From assembly GCA_942493275.1 (NCBI GenBank), contig OW818687.1, forward strand, positions 1,798,001-1,862,000: a DNA stretch of 64,000 nucleotides, in the 5' to 3' direction. A program made the translations under genes and the position numbers. This document shows, piece after piece, positions 48,095 to 56,736 of this stretch. Source of the stretch: G942493275 sp942493275. GTDB taxonomy: Bacteria > Actinomycetota > Coriobacteriia > Anaerosomatales > PHET01. Numbering within the stretch: position 1 is the stretch's first letter; each line of letters begins with the position of its first letter. The notes below the pieces were generated by a model, which searched no databases, had not been told where the DNA came from, and worked only from the letters and a program-made list of their open reading frames with translations.

Positions 48095-48992
48095 TCGTCC
48101 TCCTGTCATTACCATCACCGACAAAGCGCACGGGCTGCCGTTCTCCAAAGGGCTGCTCGCCCAGTCCTTCATGGGCACCGGCCTGCCGCCGGCCCGCTCG
48201 TTCGACATCGCACAGGTCATCCAAGAGGACCTGCGCGAGCGAGGAGAGCTCCAGATCGACACCCAGCGCCTTCGGGGGATCGCGGCTGCGGCGCTCGAGG
48301 AGCACGCCGGAATCGAATACGCGCGCCGCTACCTGCGCCTGCGCGAGGTGGTCAAGCTCGATCGGCCCCTCATCGTTCTCATCGGCGGCACGACCGGCGT
48401 CGGCAAGTCGACCATCGCGACCGAGGTCGCGCACCGGCTCGGAATCACGCGCATATCCTCGACTGATTCCATCCGCGAGGTCATGCGTGGTATATTCACA
48501 AAGGACCTCATGCCGGCGATCTATGAGAGCGCGTTCAACGCGTGGCGAGGTCTGCGAGTCCCGGTGCCGCACGGCGCCAATCCCGTCATCGTAGGCTTCC
48601 GCGAGCAGACCGCTGTCGTGACCACGGGCGTCAAGGCGCTCATCGACAGGGCAGTGCTCGAGGGGATGTCGATGGTGATCGAGGGAGTGCACCTCGTTCC
48701 GGGCTACCTTGATGCGAGCGCCTTCAAGAACGCGCGAGTGGTCCAGATCGTCCTGGGGGTGGAGGACGAAAAGTCGCACCTCAGCCACTTCTACATCAGG
48801 GACGTCCAGACTGAGGGGTCACGTCCACTTGAGAGGTACCGGTCGAACTTCGAGAGCATCAGAGTCCTCGGCCGCTACATCGAGGATCTTGCTCGCGAAC
48901 ATGACATCCCCGTCCTGTACAGCTATCAGCTCGACAGGACCGTAGCGGACGTACTCGAGTACGTCGTCAATGCTGCGATAGAGGACAAGTAA
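48087..48992 (+). CDS. 2-phosphoglycerate kinase
   Basis: Converts 2-phosphoglycerate and ATP to 2,3-diphosphoglycerate, 301 aa, the first step of cyclic-diphosphoglycerate synthesis. The N-terminal 85 residues form an ATP-cone-like region (VITITDKAHGLPFSKGLLAQ). The P-loop is GGTTGVGKSTIA (100-111), followed by RISSTDSIREVMRG and IEGVHLVPGYL. ATG at 48087 has AGGGGAGG upstream and overlaps the synthetase stop, so the two are translationally coupled. Confidence 0.9.
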   Translation: MPDRPPVITITDKAHGLPFSKGLLAQSFMGTGLPPARSFDIAQVIQEDLRERGELQIDTQRLRGIAAAALEEHAGIEYARRYLRLREVVKLDRPLIVLIGGTTGVGKSTIATEVAHRLGITRISSTDSIREVMRGIFTKDLMPAIYESAFNAWRGLRVPVPHGANPVIVGFREQTAVVTTGVKALIDRAVLEGMSMVIEGVHLVPGYLDASAFKNARVVQIVLGVEDEKSHLSHFYIRDVQTEGSRPLERYRSNFESIRVLGRYIEDLAREHDIPVLYSYQLDRTVADVLEYVVNAAIEDK

Positions 48993-49035
48993 AGCGCCGG
49001 GTGAGCCCGGCGGGAGAGTAGGAGGGTCACACAAA

Positions 49036-49698
49036 GTGAAGTTCTTCCTGGATACGGCGGACATCGCCGAGATCGAAGAGGCAGCGAGCTGGGGTGTTCT
49101 GGCCGGCGTCACGACCAACCCCACCCTGTACTCGCGTGTTGGCGGTAAGCTCGCCGACTTCCACGGTCACATCAAGCGCATCTGCGACATCGTAGAGGGC
49201 CCCGTCTCTGCCGAGACGGTCGGTCTGCAGCGCGACGAGATCATCCGCGAGGGCATCGAGCTCGCCGAGCTCGCCGAGAACGTCGTCGTCAAGGTCCCGA
49301 CCATGGTCGAGGGCCTCGCCGCAACCAAGGCGCTCTACGACCGCGGCATCAAGGTCAACATGACGCTGTGCTTCTCGGTGCCGCAGGCGATGCTCGCCGC
49401 GCGTTCCGGCGCCGCGTACATCTCGCCGTTCGTGGGCCGCTTCGACGACATCTCGGAGGACGGCATCGCGCAGCTCTCCGACGTTGTCGCCGCCGTCAAC
49501 AACTACGACTTCGGGCACGACGTCGAGATCATCGCCGCTTCGATCCGCTCGGCGAACCACGTGACGCAGTCCGCGCTCATGGGCGCCGACATCGCCACGG
49601 TGCCGTTCAGCGTGCTGAAGAACCTCGTCAAGCACCCGCTGACCGACCGCGGCCTGGAGTCGTTCCTCGCCGACTGGGAGAAGGTGAAGAACGCGTGA
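49036..49698 (+). CDS. tal: Transaldolase (short, TalC/FSA-type)
   Basis: Short-form transaldolase / fructose-6-phosphate aldolase family, 220 aa. FFLDTADIAEI, GVTTNPTLYSR, VVVKVPTM (Schiff-base Lys), NMTLCFSVPQAMLAA and SPFVGRFDDI are all family motifs. GTG start with AGGAGGG upstream. The rho start overlaps its stop by 4 nt. A small GC hairpin (48996-49013) lies in the leader. Confidence 0.93.
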   Translation: MKFFLDTADIAEIEEAASWGVLAGVTTNPTLYSRVGGKLADFHGHIKRICDIVEGPVSAETVGLQRDEIIREGIELAELAENVVVKVPTMVEGLAATKALYDRGIKVNMTLCFSVPQAMLAARSGAAYISPFVGRFDDISEDGIAQLSDVVAAVNNYDFGHDVEIIAASIRSANHVTQSALMGADIATVPFSVLKNLVKHPLTDRGLESFLADWEKVKNA

Positions 49699-51044
49699 GC
49701 GCGCGTCCTCGCAAGCGCGGTCGTCGAGGCAGCGGCGGTCAGCCCGAAGCCGCTCCTCAGCCGTCAATCACCCGTGCCGACCTCGAAGGTAAGACCGTTG
49801 CCGAACTCAAGGTGATGGCCACGGAACTCGAGCTCGACACCAAGACGCTCAAGAAGAAGGACGAGATCATCGAGGCGGTCCTCGAGGCCAAGGTAAAGGC
49901 CGAGGGCTTCATCGAGATCTCGGGCATCCTCGATGTACTGCCCGAGGGCTACGGCTTCGTGCGTACCGGCGGTTATCTGCCGGGCGACCACGACGTCTAC
50001 GTCTCGATGTCGGTCGTTCGCCGCAACGAGCTTCGTCGCGGCGACATGATCCGCGGTCAGGTCCGTCCGCCGCGCGACAACGAGAAGTACCCGGCGCTGC
50101 AGCGGCTCGATGCCGTTAATGGCATGCCGCCGGAAGCGTCGAAGGGTCGGCCGAAGTTCGCGGACCTCACCCCGGTCTACCCCGACGAGCGCTTCCGCAT
50201 GGAGCACGGTCCGCAGTTCCTGACCGCGCGCACCATCGACCTTGTCGCGCCGATCGGTAAGGGCCAGCGAGGCCTGATCGTGTCGCCGCCAAAGGCCGGT
50301 AAGACCACCGTGCTCAAGGACATCGCTGCGGCCATCAGCGCCAATAACCCCGAGGCCTACCTCATGTGCCTGCTCGTCGACGAGCGCCCTGAGGAAGTCA
50401 CCGACATGGAGCGCTCGATCCATGGCGAGGTCGTGTCATCGACCTTCGACATGCCGAGTGAGAACCACATCGCCGTCGCCGAGCTCGTTATCGAGCGCGC
50501 GAAGCGCCTGACGGAGAGCGGCATGGACGTCGTGGTCCTGCTCGACTCGATCACGCGACTCGCCCGCGCCTACAACCTCGCGCAGCCGGCGAGCGGACGA
50601 ATCCTGTCCGGCGGCGTCGACTCCACGGCGCTGTATCCGCCCAAGAAGTTCTTCGGCGCGGCGCGAAACATCGAACACGGTGGCTCGCTCACCATCCTGG
50701 CCACCGCGCTCATCGAGACCGGGTCCAAGATGGACGAGGTCATCTTCGAGGAGTTCAAGGGCACCGGCAACATGGAGCTCCGACTCGACCGAGGTCTCGC
50801 CGACCGCCGTATCTTCCCGGCGATCGACGTGATCAGCTCCGGCACCCGCAAGGAGGAGCTGCTCCTCGAGGCGCAGGAGGCGCCGTTCGTCTGGGGCGTC
50901 CGCCGTATCCTTCACGGCATCGACAGCCAGGAGCGCGCCATGGACATGCTCATCAAGGGTCTCAAGCAGACCCAGAGCAACATGGAGTTCCTCGCAAAGA
51001 TGGCGCGCAAGGCTGGGGAGAAGTCCAACGGCATCGATTTCTAG
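49695..51044 (+). CDS. rho: Transcription termination factor Rho
   Basis: Hexameric RNA helicase/ATPase, 449 aa. N-terminal helix bundle (TVAELKVMATELELDTKTLK), RNA-binding OSB fold (GILDVLPEGYGFVRTGGYLP) and Walker A SPPKAGKTTVLKD near 197-205. The Q-loop region SGGVDSTALYPPKKFFGAAR and R-loop TGNMELRLDRGLADRR are intact. Lacks the long Arg/Asp-rich insert of many actinobacterial Rho proteins. Start GTG at 49695 overlapping tal. Confidence 0.96.
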   Translation: MSARPRKRGRRGSGGQPEAAPQPSITRADLEGKTVAELKVMATELELDTKTLKKKDEIIEAVLEAKVKAEGFIEISGILDVLPEGYGFVRTGGYLPGDHDVYVSMSVVRRNELRRGDMIRGQVRPPRDNEKYPALQRLDAVNGMPPEASKGRPKFADLTPVYPDERFRMEHGPQFLTARTIDLVAPIGKGQRGLIVSPPKAGKTTVLKDIAAAISANNPEAYLMCLLVDERPEEVTDMERSIHGEVVSSTFDMPSENHIAVAELVIERAKRLTESGMDVVVLLDSITRLARAYNLAQPASGRILSGGVDSTALYPPKKFFGAARNIEHGGSLTILATALIETGSKMDEVIFEEFKGTGNMELRLDRGLADRRIFPAIDVISSGTRKEELLLEAQEAPFVWGVRRILHGIDSQERAMDMLIKGLKQTQSNMEFLAKMARKAGEKSNGIDF

Positions 51045-51082
51045 GGTACAAACCGCGCGTAGCCACTCGGCATGCGCTGTGC

Positions 51083-51125
51083 TACTATTGCGCGGCTGTC
51101 CTCAGCCCTGGTCGGAAACCAGGGC
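51083..51125 (+). promoter_or_regulatory. Promoter -10 and leader hairpin before rpmE
   Basis: TACTAT (51083-51088) fits a -10. It is followed by an 8-bp hairpin GCCCTGGT/ACCAGGGC (51105-51125, loop CGGAA) placed between the presumed start of transcription and the ribosome binding site at 51132. Possible L31 autoregulatory leader; no T-run follows. Confidence 0.45.
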
Positions 51126-51144
51126 ATCAACGGAGGTGTAGATA

Positions 51145-51582
51145 GTGAAGCACGATATTCATCCCGACTACGTGGAGACGACCATCGTCTGCTCGTGCGG
51201 GAACAAGTTCCAGACCAACTCCACTGCCGGTGGCGAGCTCCACGTCGAGCTCTGCAACCAGTGCCACCCGTTCTTCACGGGCCAGCAGAAGTTCGTCGAC
51301 ACCGGTGGACGTGTCCAGCGCTTCAGCGACAAGTTCGGCTCCGCCGCCTCGGCAGTCCTCGAGAAGGAAGCTGCCGAGAAGGACGCCCGCCGCAAGGCCG
51401 CCGAAGAGGCTGCCATGCAGGCGAAGCAGGAGCGAGAGGCCAAGGAAGCCGAGAAGGCCGCCCGCGCCGCGCAGTACGAGGTCAAGGCCGCCCGTGGCGC
51501 CGCCAAGGCCGAGGTCGTCGAGGAGACTGCTGCCGAGGAGGCCCCCGCTGCGGAGGCCCCCGCCGAGGAGAGCGCCGAGTAG
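51145..51582 (+). CDS. rpmE: Ribosomal protein L31 with long C-terminal extension
   Basis: Zinc-binding L31, 145 aa. The normal domain (1-70) has the ligands in CSCGNKFQT and CNQCHPFFTGQQKF. Residues 70-145 form a charged Ala/Glu/Lys coiled-coil-like extension ending in an acidic Ala/Glu tail. Usual L31 is about 65-75 aa, so it is doubled in length. GTG start with GGAGG at 51132-51136. Followed by a terminator-like hairpin. Confidence 0.93.
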   Translation: MKHDIHPDYVETTIVCSCGNKFQTNSTAGGELHVELCNQCHPFFTGQQKFVDTGGRVQRFSDKFGSAASAVLEKEAAEKDARRKAAEEAAMQAKQEREAKEAEKAARAAQYEVKAARGAAKAEVVEETAAEEAPAAEAPAEESAE

Positions 51583-51611
51583 GTTCGCCGCTTTCGGCAT
51601 CGCACGACTAG

Positions 51612-51642
51612 AATGGGGAGGCGCGAGTGCGCCTCCCCATTT
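51612..51642 (+). terminator. Hairpin terminator after rpmE
   Basis: Inverted repeat AATGGGGAGGCGC / GCGCCTCCCCATT (13 bp, loop GAGT) followed only by a short T-stretch. It lies between rpmE and thyX. Confidence 0.6.
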
Positions 51643-51684
51643 CGTATCGAGAGGCGCCAAGGCCATGGAGAGGGGTTTCGCATC

Positions 51685-52374
51685 ATGGACGTACGGCTGC
51701 TGAATCACACGCCCGATCCCGAGCGGGCCGTCGCCGTCGCGGCACGGTTGTGCTACGCGCCGGTCGGAGCCGCGGAGCTCATGGACCACATGAGCGACGA
51801 GGCCGTCCGTAAGGTTCTGTACACGATCATGTCGAGCGGCCACTTCTCCGCGCTCGAACACGCGAGCTACACGTTCGCGGTCGACGGAGTGTCCCGAGCA
51901 CTGACCCACCAGCTCGTCCGCCATCGGCTCGCGAGCTACAACCAGCAGTCGCAGCGCTACGTGAGCTATGCCGAGGACCCCGCGTTCATCGTGCCGCCGG
52001 CAGTCGACGCCGACCCTGACGCCCGCGAGGCATTTCTCGAGGCGTGCGGGTCCGCGTTCCTCGCGTATCGAGCGCAGATCGAAGCGGGAATCCCCGCCGA
52101 GGACGCGCGCTACCTGCTCCCCAACGCCATGGAGACCAAGATCGTCGTCACCATGAACGTGCGCGAGCTGCTGCACTTCTTCGAGCTGCGTGCGTGCAAA
52201 CGCGCCCAGTGGGAGATTCGCGAGCTTGCGCTGCTCATGCTCGAGATCGCCGAGCCCACCGCGCCCTACATCTTCATGGACGCCGGGGCACCGTGCCGCC
52301 GCGGGCCGTGCAAAGAGGGCAAGATGACGTGTGGCGAGCCCTATCCAAAAGCACCGAAACGGGAGACTCCGTGA
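51685..52374 (+). CDS. thyX: Flavin-dependent thymidylate synthase
   Basis: FAD-dependent dTMP synthase, 229 aa. The signature RHRxxSxNxxSxR is RHRLASYNQQSQR (79-91). The ATG at 51685 is preferred to the frame start at 51613. An unusual Cys-containing C-terminus (CRRGPCKEGKMTCGEPY) may be a small metal site. It uses methylene-THF, linking to glyA and fhs in this window. Overlaps the next gene by 4 nt. Confidence 0.95.
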   Translation: MDVRLLNHTPDPERAVAVAARLCYAPVGAAELMDHMSDEAVRKVLYTIMSSGHFSALEHASYTFAVDGVSRALTHQLVRHRLASYNQQSQRYVSYAEDPAFIVPPAVDADPDAREAFLEACGSAFLAYRAQIEAGIPAEDARYLLPNAMETKIVVTMNVRELLHFFELRACKRAQWEIRELALLMLEIAEPTAPYIFMDAGAPCRRGPCKEGKMTCGEPYPKAPKRETP

Positions 52375-53372
52375 GCGATACCGCAGTCCAGACGATCAGG
52401 CCCACCCACATCGGCGGACAGGCCGTCCTCGAGGGTGTCATGATGCGCGGCAAGTACAACTGGGCCGTCGCCGTGCGCACCCCCGACGGCTCGATCCACA
52501 CCGAGCAGCACGACCTTCATTCCGCAGCCGAGAAGCGCGGCTGGATGCGCAAGCCCATCATCCGCGGCGTTGTCGCGCTCGTGGAGACTATGTCGCTGGC
52601 GATGAAGGCGTTCTCCGTGTCCGCATCGCTGGCCGGCGAGACCGAGGAGGAGCAGCTCACCCCCAAGGAGGTCACCTTCTCGCTTGTCGTGGGTGCCGGT
52701 CTGGCGATCGGGCTGTTCATCGTGCTCCCGGCGGTGCTCACCAACCTGTTCGTTTCGGCGACGGAGTCGCCTTTCGCGTGGAACATCATCGACGGCGTGC
52801 TGCGCGTAGCGGCCTTCTTCATCTACATCTGGGCGATCAGCCGTCTGTCCGACATTCAGCGCGTCTTCTCGTATCACGGCGCGGAGCACAAGACGATCCA
52901 CGCCTACGAGCACGGGCTTCCGCTCGACGCCGATGAGATCCAGCGTTTCGGCACCATGCACGTGCGCTGCGGTACCTCGTTCCTGCTCATGGTCATGGTC
53001 ATCGCCATCCTGGTGTTCTCGCTCGTGCCGGTGAAGGCGATTGCGGCGTCGATGGGCGTCGAGAGTCGCCTCGCCATTCTCGGAATGCTCATCCTGTCGC
53101 GCCTGATCCTGATTCCGCTCGTCGCGGGACTCGCCTACGAGGTGACCGTCAAGTGGGCTGGCACCCGGGCGAACAACCCCGTCGTCCGCGTGATGCTGTG
53201 GCCGGGGATGCAGCTCCAGCGGCTGACCACCCGCGAGCCCGACGACAGCATGGTCGAGGTCGCCGTCGCGTCGATGAAGCTCGTGATCGAGCGCGAGGAG
53301 ATCGAAGAGGCGAAGGCCAGGGGCGAATACGTCGAGCCCATGCCCGAGATTCCCGGGGCCGACCTGACCTGA
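52371..53372 (+). CDS. DUF1385 (YqhQ-like) membrane protein
   Basis: The 333-aa protein has the DUF1385 signature: IGGQAVLEGVMMRGKYNWAV at the N-terminus, RPIIRG-like RKPIIRGVVALVETM, and FSYHGAEHKTIHAYEHGLPL with the paired His residues. It has four to five membrane helices. The function of the family is unknown; it is commonly found beside rpmE and prfA, as here. GTG start overlaps thyX. Confidence 0.9.
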   Translation: MSDTAVQTIRPTHIGGQAVLEGVMMRGKYNWAVAVRTPDGSIHTEQHDLHSAAEKRGWMRKPIIRGVVALVETMSLAMKAFSVSASLAGETEEEQLTPKEVTFSLVVGAGLAIGLFIVLPAVLTNLFVSATESPFAWNIIDGVLRVAAFFIYIWAISRLSDIQRVFSYHGAEHKTIHAYEHGLPLDADEIQRFGTMHVRCGTSFLLMVMVIAILVFSLVPVKAIAASMGVESRLAILGMLILSRLILIPLVAGLAYEVTVKWAGTRANNPVVRVMLWPGMQLQRLTTREPDDSMVEVAVASMKLVIEREEIEEAKARGEYVEPMPEIPGADLT

Positions 53373-53373
53373 A

Positions 53374-53382
53374 TGCTACGAT
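53374..53382 (+). promoter_or_regulatory. Extended -10 candidate before prfA
   Basis: TGCTACGAT, 43 nt upstream of prfA, with no clear -35. Confidence 0.35.
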
Positions 53383-53424
53383 TGCCCGGCTGAACCACGA
53401 TAACCAAGGAAGAGTCGAACCATC

Positions 53425-54498
53425 ATGCGCGCCAAGCTCAAATCACTCCTCGCCGCGTTCGAGGATCTCACCGCCAAGCTGGGTGACCCCGAGGTTCTTG
53501 CGGACCAGAAGGAGTACACCCGCCTCGCCAAGGAGCAGCGCTCCCAGAGTCCGCTCGCCGAGAAGGCGCGCGAGTACCTGAGCGTGCTCGACCAGCTCGA
53601 CGAGGCCCGCGAAGTACTCAAGACCGAGACCGATGCGGACATGAAGGAGTTCGCCTCCGAGGAGGTCAAGGAGCTTGAGGCCCGCGTGCCGGATCTCGAG
53701 GACGAGATCAAGGTGATGATGCTCCCGGGCGACCCCAACGACGATAAGGACATCATCGTCGAGATCCGCGCAGGCGCCGGCGGCGACGAGGCCGCCATCT
53801 TCGCGGGCGACCTCTACCGTATGTACACGCGCTACGCCGAGCTTCAGAAGTGGAAGCCCGAGGAGATCGACGCCTCCGAGAGTGATAACGGGGGCTTCAA
53901 GGAGGTCTCGTTCCGCATCAAGGGCGACAAGGTCTACTCGAAGATGAAGTTCGAGTCCGGCGTCCACCGTGTCCAGCGCGTTCCGGTGACCGAGTCGCAG
54001 GGCCGAATCCACACCTCGACCGCGACCGTCGCGGTGCTTCCCGAAGTCGAGGACGTCGAGGTCGAGATCAACCAGAGCGACCTGCGCATCGACGTCTACC
54101 GTTCGAGCGGGCCCGGCGGCCAGTCGGTCAACACCACCGACTCGGCGGTGCGCATCACGCACCTGCCCACCGGCCTCGTGGTGCAATCGCAGAACCAGAA
54201 GTCGCAACTCCAGAACCGCGAGGCGGCGATGCGCGTCTTGCGCGCGCGCCTGTACGAGCAGGAGCTTGAGAAGCAGCAGGCCGAGCTCGGCGCCCAGCGC
54301 CGCAGCCAGATCGGCTCGGGCGATCGTTCCGAGAAGATCCGGACCTACAACTACCCGCAGGACCGGATCACGGACCACCGCATCGGGCTGACCGTGCACA
54401 ACATCCCGGCGGTGATGGCCGGCGAGATCGACAGTCTCGTCGAGGGCCTCGTCGCCGCAGACCGCGCGGAGCGCCTCGCGGCGTTCGCCGCGGGCTAG
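53425..54498 (+). CDS. prfA: Peptide chain release factor 1
   Basis: RF1, 357 aa, reads UAA and UAG. The stop-codon recognition motif is the RF1-type PVT (187-189), and the GGQ catalytic loop is at 231-233 (SGPGGQSVNTTDSAVR). C-terminal NYPQDRITDHRIG is typical. Followed 10 nt later by prmC, which methylates the GGQ glutamine. Confidence 0.96.
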   Translation: MRAKLKSLLAAFEDLTAKLGDPEVLADQKEYTRLAKEQRSQSPLAEKAREYLSVLDQLDEAREVLKTETDADMKEFASEEVKELEARVPDLEDEIKVMMLPGDPNDDKDIIVEIRAGAGGDEAAIFAGDLYRMYTRYAELQKWKPEEIDASESDNGGFKEVSFRIKGDKVYSKMKFESGVHRVQRVPVTESQGRIHTSTATVAVLPEVEDVEVEINQSDLRIDVYRSSGPGGQSVNTTDSAVRITHLPTGLVVQSQNQKSQLQNREAAMRVLRARLYEQELEKQQAELGAQRRSQIGSGDRSEKIRTYNYPQDRITDHRIGLTVHNIPAVMAGEIDSLVEGLVAADRAERLAAFAAG

Positions 54499-54508
54499 GA
54501 AGGCCGGC

Positions 54509-55396
54509 GTGGCCGAGCAGGTCTGGACGGTCCGCGCGGCGCTCGACTGGACACGCGAGTACCTCGAGGGAAAGGGTGACGAGCACCCTCGGCGAAGCGC
54601 CGAGTGGCTGCTGTCCGCCGCGACGGGCCTCTCCCGCATCGAGCTCTACGCTTTCCACGACCGTCCTTTAGCGCCCGAAGAGCGCGCCGCCCTGCGCGAC
54701 AGCGTCAAGCGCCGTGCCACGGGCGAGCCGCTTCAGTACGTGACCGGCGACGTGGCATTCCGGCACATCGTCGTGCGCGTGCGCGCCGGCGTCCTGATCC
54801 CCAGGCCTGAGACCGAGGTGCTCGTCGACGAGGTGCTCGGCGCCGTCGACGAGGCGATCGCGGCCCGCGGCGAGGCGCTCGTCGTCGATGCCTGCACGGG
54901 CTCCGGCTGTATCGCGCTCTCGATCGCCCACGAGCGCCCCGGCGCCCGCGTGTGGGCCACCGACATCTCGCCACAGGCGTGCGAGCTGGCCGCCGAGAAC
55001 GCCGAGAGGCTCGCGCTGACCGCCCGCGTTCAAGTCCTCGAGGGCGACCTTCTCGGCATGCTGCCCGAGGAGCTGCGGGGGAGGGTGGACGTCGTCGTGT
55101 CCAACCCGCCCTACATTCCCTCGGCCGACGTCTCGACGCTGCCGCAGGAGGTTGCGGGCTTCGAGCCGCATCTGGCGCTCGACGGCGGGCCCGACGGTCT
55201 CGATTTCTATCGGCGCCTTCTGTCCGATTCACGCTCGTGGCTGCGGCCGGGAGGGCTTTTGGCGGTCGAGCTCGACGAAAGACGTGTCGGGAAGGCGGCT
55301 GAAGAAGCGCTAGAGTGGTATCAAGGAATCAGGGAGGTGCGCGACCTCGCAGGTCGCGACAGGATCGTGGTAGCGCGGAGAGCGGACCTACCCTGA
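54509..55396 (+). CDS. prmC: Release factor glutamine N5-methyltransferase
   Basis: PrmC/HemK, 295 aa, methylating the GGQ glutamine of release factors. SAM motif VVDACTGSGCIALSIA and catalytic NPPY in VVSNPPYIPSADV; substrate-binding RPETEVLVDEV. Start GTG with GAAGG upstream. In the usual pair with prfA. Confidence 0.94.
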   Translation: MAEQVWTVRAALDWTREYLEGKGDEHPRRSAEWLLSAATGLSRIELYAFHDRPLAPEERAALRDSVKRRATGEPLQYVTGDVAFRHIVVRVRAGVLIPRPETEVLVDEVLGAVDEAIAARGEALVVDACTGSGCIALSIAHERPGARVWATDISPQACELAAENAERLALTARVQVLEGDLLGMLPEELRGRVDVVVSNPPYIPSADVSTLPQEVAGFEPHLALDGGPDGLDFYRRLLSDSRSWLRPGGLLAVELDERRVGKAAEEALEWYQGIREVRDLAGRDRIVVARRADLP

Positions 55397-55437
55397 CCAC
55401 TCACCGGTGGGCACTCGACGACAGGAGGCGGTCAACG

Positions 55438-56088
55438 ATGTCCAAGTGTTATCCGATCGACCAGGAGGCCCCCAACGCAGAAGTGATAAATCTCGCCGCC
55501 ACGGTACTCCGTGACGGCGGTCTTATCGTCTTCCCGACCGAGACCGTGTACGGCCTCGGCGCGTTGGCTGACTCGAAGTTCGGCCCGCACGAGATCTTCG
55601 AGGTGAAGGTTCGGCCCGACCACATGGCGATTCCGTTGCTCGTGGAGACCGAAGACGCGCTCGACACCTGGGGAGTCGACGTTCCCGAGTGTGCGCACCG
55701 GCTCGCCCACGCCTTCTGGCCCGGCGCGCTCACGATCGTCGTCAAAGCCTCGGAGCGGGTCCCCAAGGAGTTTCGTGCCGATGACGGCACCATCGGGCTT
55801 CGCAGCCCCGACCACGAGGTCGTCATGGAGCTCATCCAGGCCGCCGGCGGACCTATCTTCGCCACCTCGGCCAACACTCACGGCAACCCCGCACCTGGCT
55901 CGTTCGAGGACATCGAACCGCGCATCATCGCGGCAGTCGACGTAGCTCTCGACGCGGGTGAGACCCACCATCAGATGGCATCGACCGTGGTGCTGTGCAC
56001 CGGCGACGAGCCGGTCATCGTTCGCGAGGGCGCCATCCCCGCCGACAAGGTCCTGGCGGTCGCGCACGGTGATTCAGGCGACGCGTAG
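55438..56088 (+). CDS. tsaC: Threonylcarbamoyl-AMP synthase (TsaC/YwlC family)
   Basis: Makes threonylcarbamoyl-AMP for the t6A37 modification of tRNAs, 216 aa, YrdC fold only (no C-terminal Sua5 domain). Motifs: VFPTETVYGLGALA, RPDHMAIPLLV, WPGALTIVVKAS and TSANTHGNPAP. The KxR site is present as KVRPDH. ATG at 55438 with AGGAGG upstream is preferred over the upstream frame inside prmC. Followed by a terminator. Confidence 0.93.
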   Translation: MSKCYPIDQEAPNAEVINLAATVLRDGGLIVFPTETVYGLGALADSKFGPHEIFEVKVRPDHMAIPLLVETEDALDTWGVDVPECAHRLAHAFWPGALTIVVKASERVPKEFRADDGTIGLRSPDHEVVMELIQAAGGPIFATSANTHGNPAPGSFEDIEPRIIAAVDVALDAGETHHQMASTVVLCTGDEPVIVREGAIPADKVLAVAHGDSGDA

Positions 56089-56109
56089 AGACGACCAGCA
56101 CGACTCTCG

Positions 56110-56145
56110 AGAGGGCGGTGCCCAGGCGGCGCCGCCCTCTTTCTC
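56110..56145 (+). terminator. Terminator after tsaC
   Basis: AGAGGGCGG / CCGCCCTCT stem continued by GCC/GGC after a U-G pair, then TTTCTCC. Confidence 0.65.
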
Positions 56146-56183
56146 CCGGCCCCCGGGCACCTGTCGCGAACGCTCACTTGCGG

Positions 56184-56189
56184 TACAAT
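56184..56189 (+). promoter_or_regulatory. Candidate -10 element for rpiB
   Basis: TACAAT 40 nt upstream of rpiB, directly after the tsaC terminator; -35 weak. Confidence 0.4.
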
Positions 56190-56229
56190 CACGTGGCTTA
56201 TCTCGCCCTCGCAGACTGGAGGCATTCAC

Positions 56230-56685
56230 ATGCGCGTAGTCATCGGCAGCGACCACGCCGGCTACGACCAGAAGGAGCGCCTCAGGGCGTATCTCGAGGG
56301 GAAGGGCCATCAGGTCACAGACGTCGGTACGTCGTCGGCTGACGAATCGGTCGACTATCCCGACTTCGCCCTCAGCGTGGCGCACAACGTGGCCGACGGT
56401 GACTCGGAGTTCGGAGTCCTCGTCTGCGGGACCGGTGTGGGCATGGCGATCGCTGCCAACAAAGTCCCCGGAGTCCGCGCGGCCAACGTCACCGACCCCG
56501 AGTTCGCCTCGCTCGCACGCCAGCACAACGACGCCAACGTCGTCGCGGTGTCGGGCAGGTTCGTCCCGCTCGAGGTCAACGAGCAGATCGTCGACGCCTT
56601 CATCGAGACGGCATTCGAGGGCGGTCGGCACGCCGGACGCGTGAACAAGATCAACAAGGCCGACGGATCCGGCCCGACAGAGTAG
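56230..56685 (+). CDS. rpiB: Ribose-5-phosphate isomerase B
   Basis: RpiB/LacAB family, 151 aa. VIGSDHAGYDQKE, VDYPDFAL, VLVCGTGVGMAIAANK (catalytic Cys) and RQHNDANVVAVSGR are clear. It interconverts ribose-5-P and ribulose-5-P. ATG with GGAGG upstream. Next gene glyA lies 51 nt on. Confidence 0.95.
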   Translation: MRVVIGSDHAGYDQKERLRAYLEGKGHQVTDVGTSSADESVDYPDFALSVAHNVADGDSEFGVLVCGTGVGMAIAANKVPGVRAANVTDPEFASLARQHNDANVVAVSGRFVPLEVNEQIVDAFIETAFEGGRHAGRVNKINKADGSGPTE

Positions 56686-56736
56686 GTCGTAGGCGCCGGT
56701 CACCTCCGGCATCGCGGTTGAAAGGACACGTACTCA

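Noticed and set aside
48996..49013. GCCGGG/CCCGGC hairpin before the transaldolase gene as a terminator
   Set aside because: No T-run follows, and it is directly upstream of a ribosome binding site.
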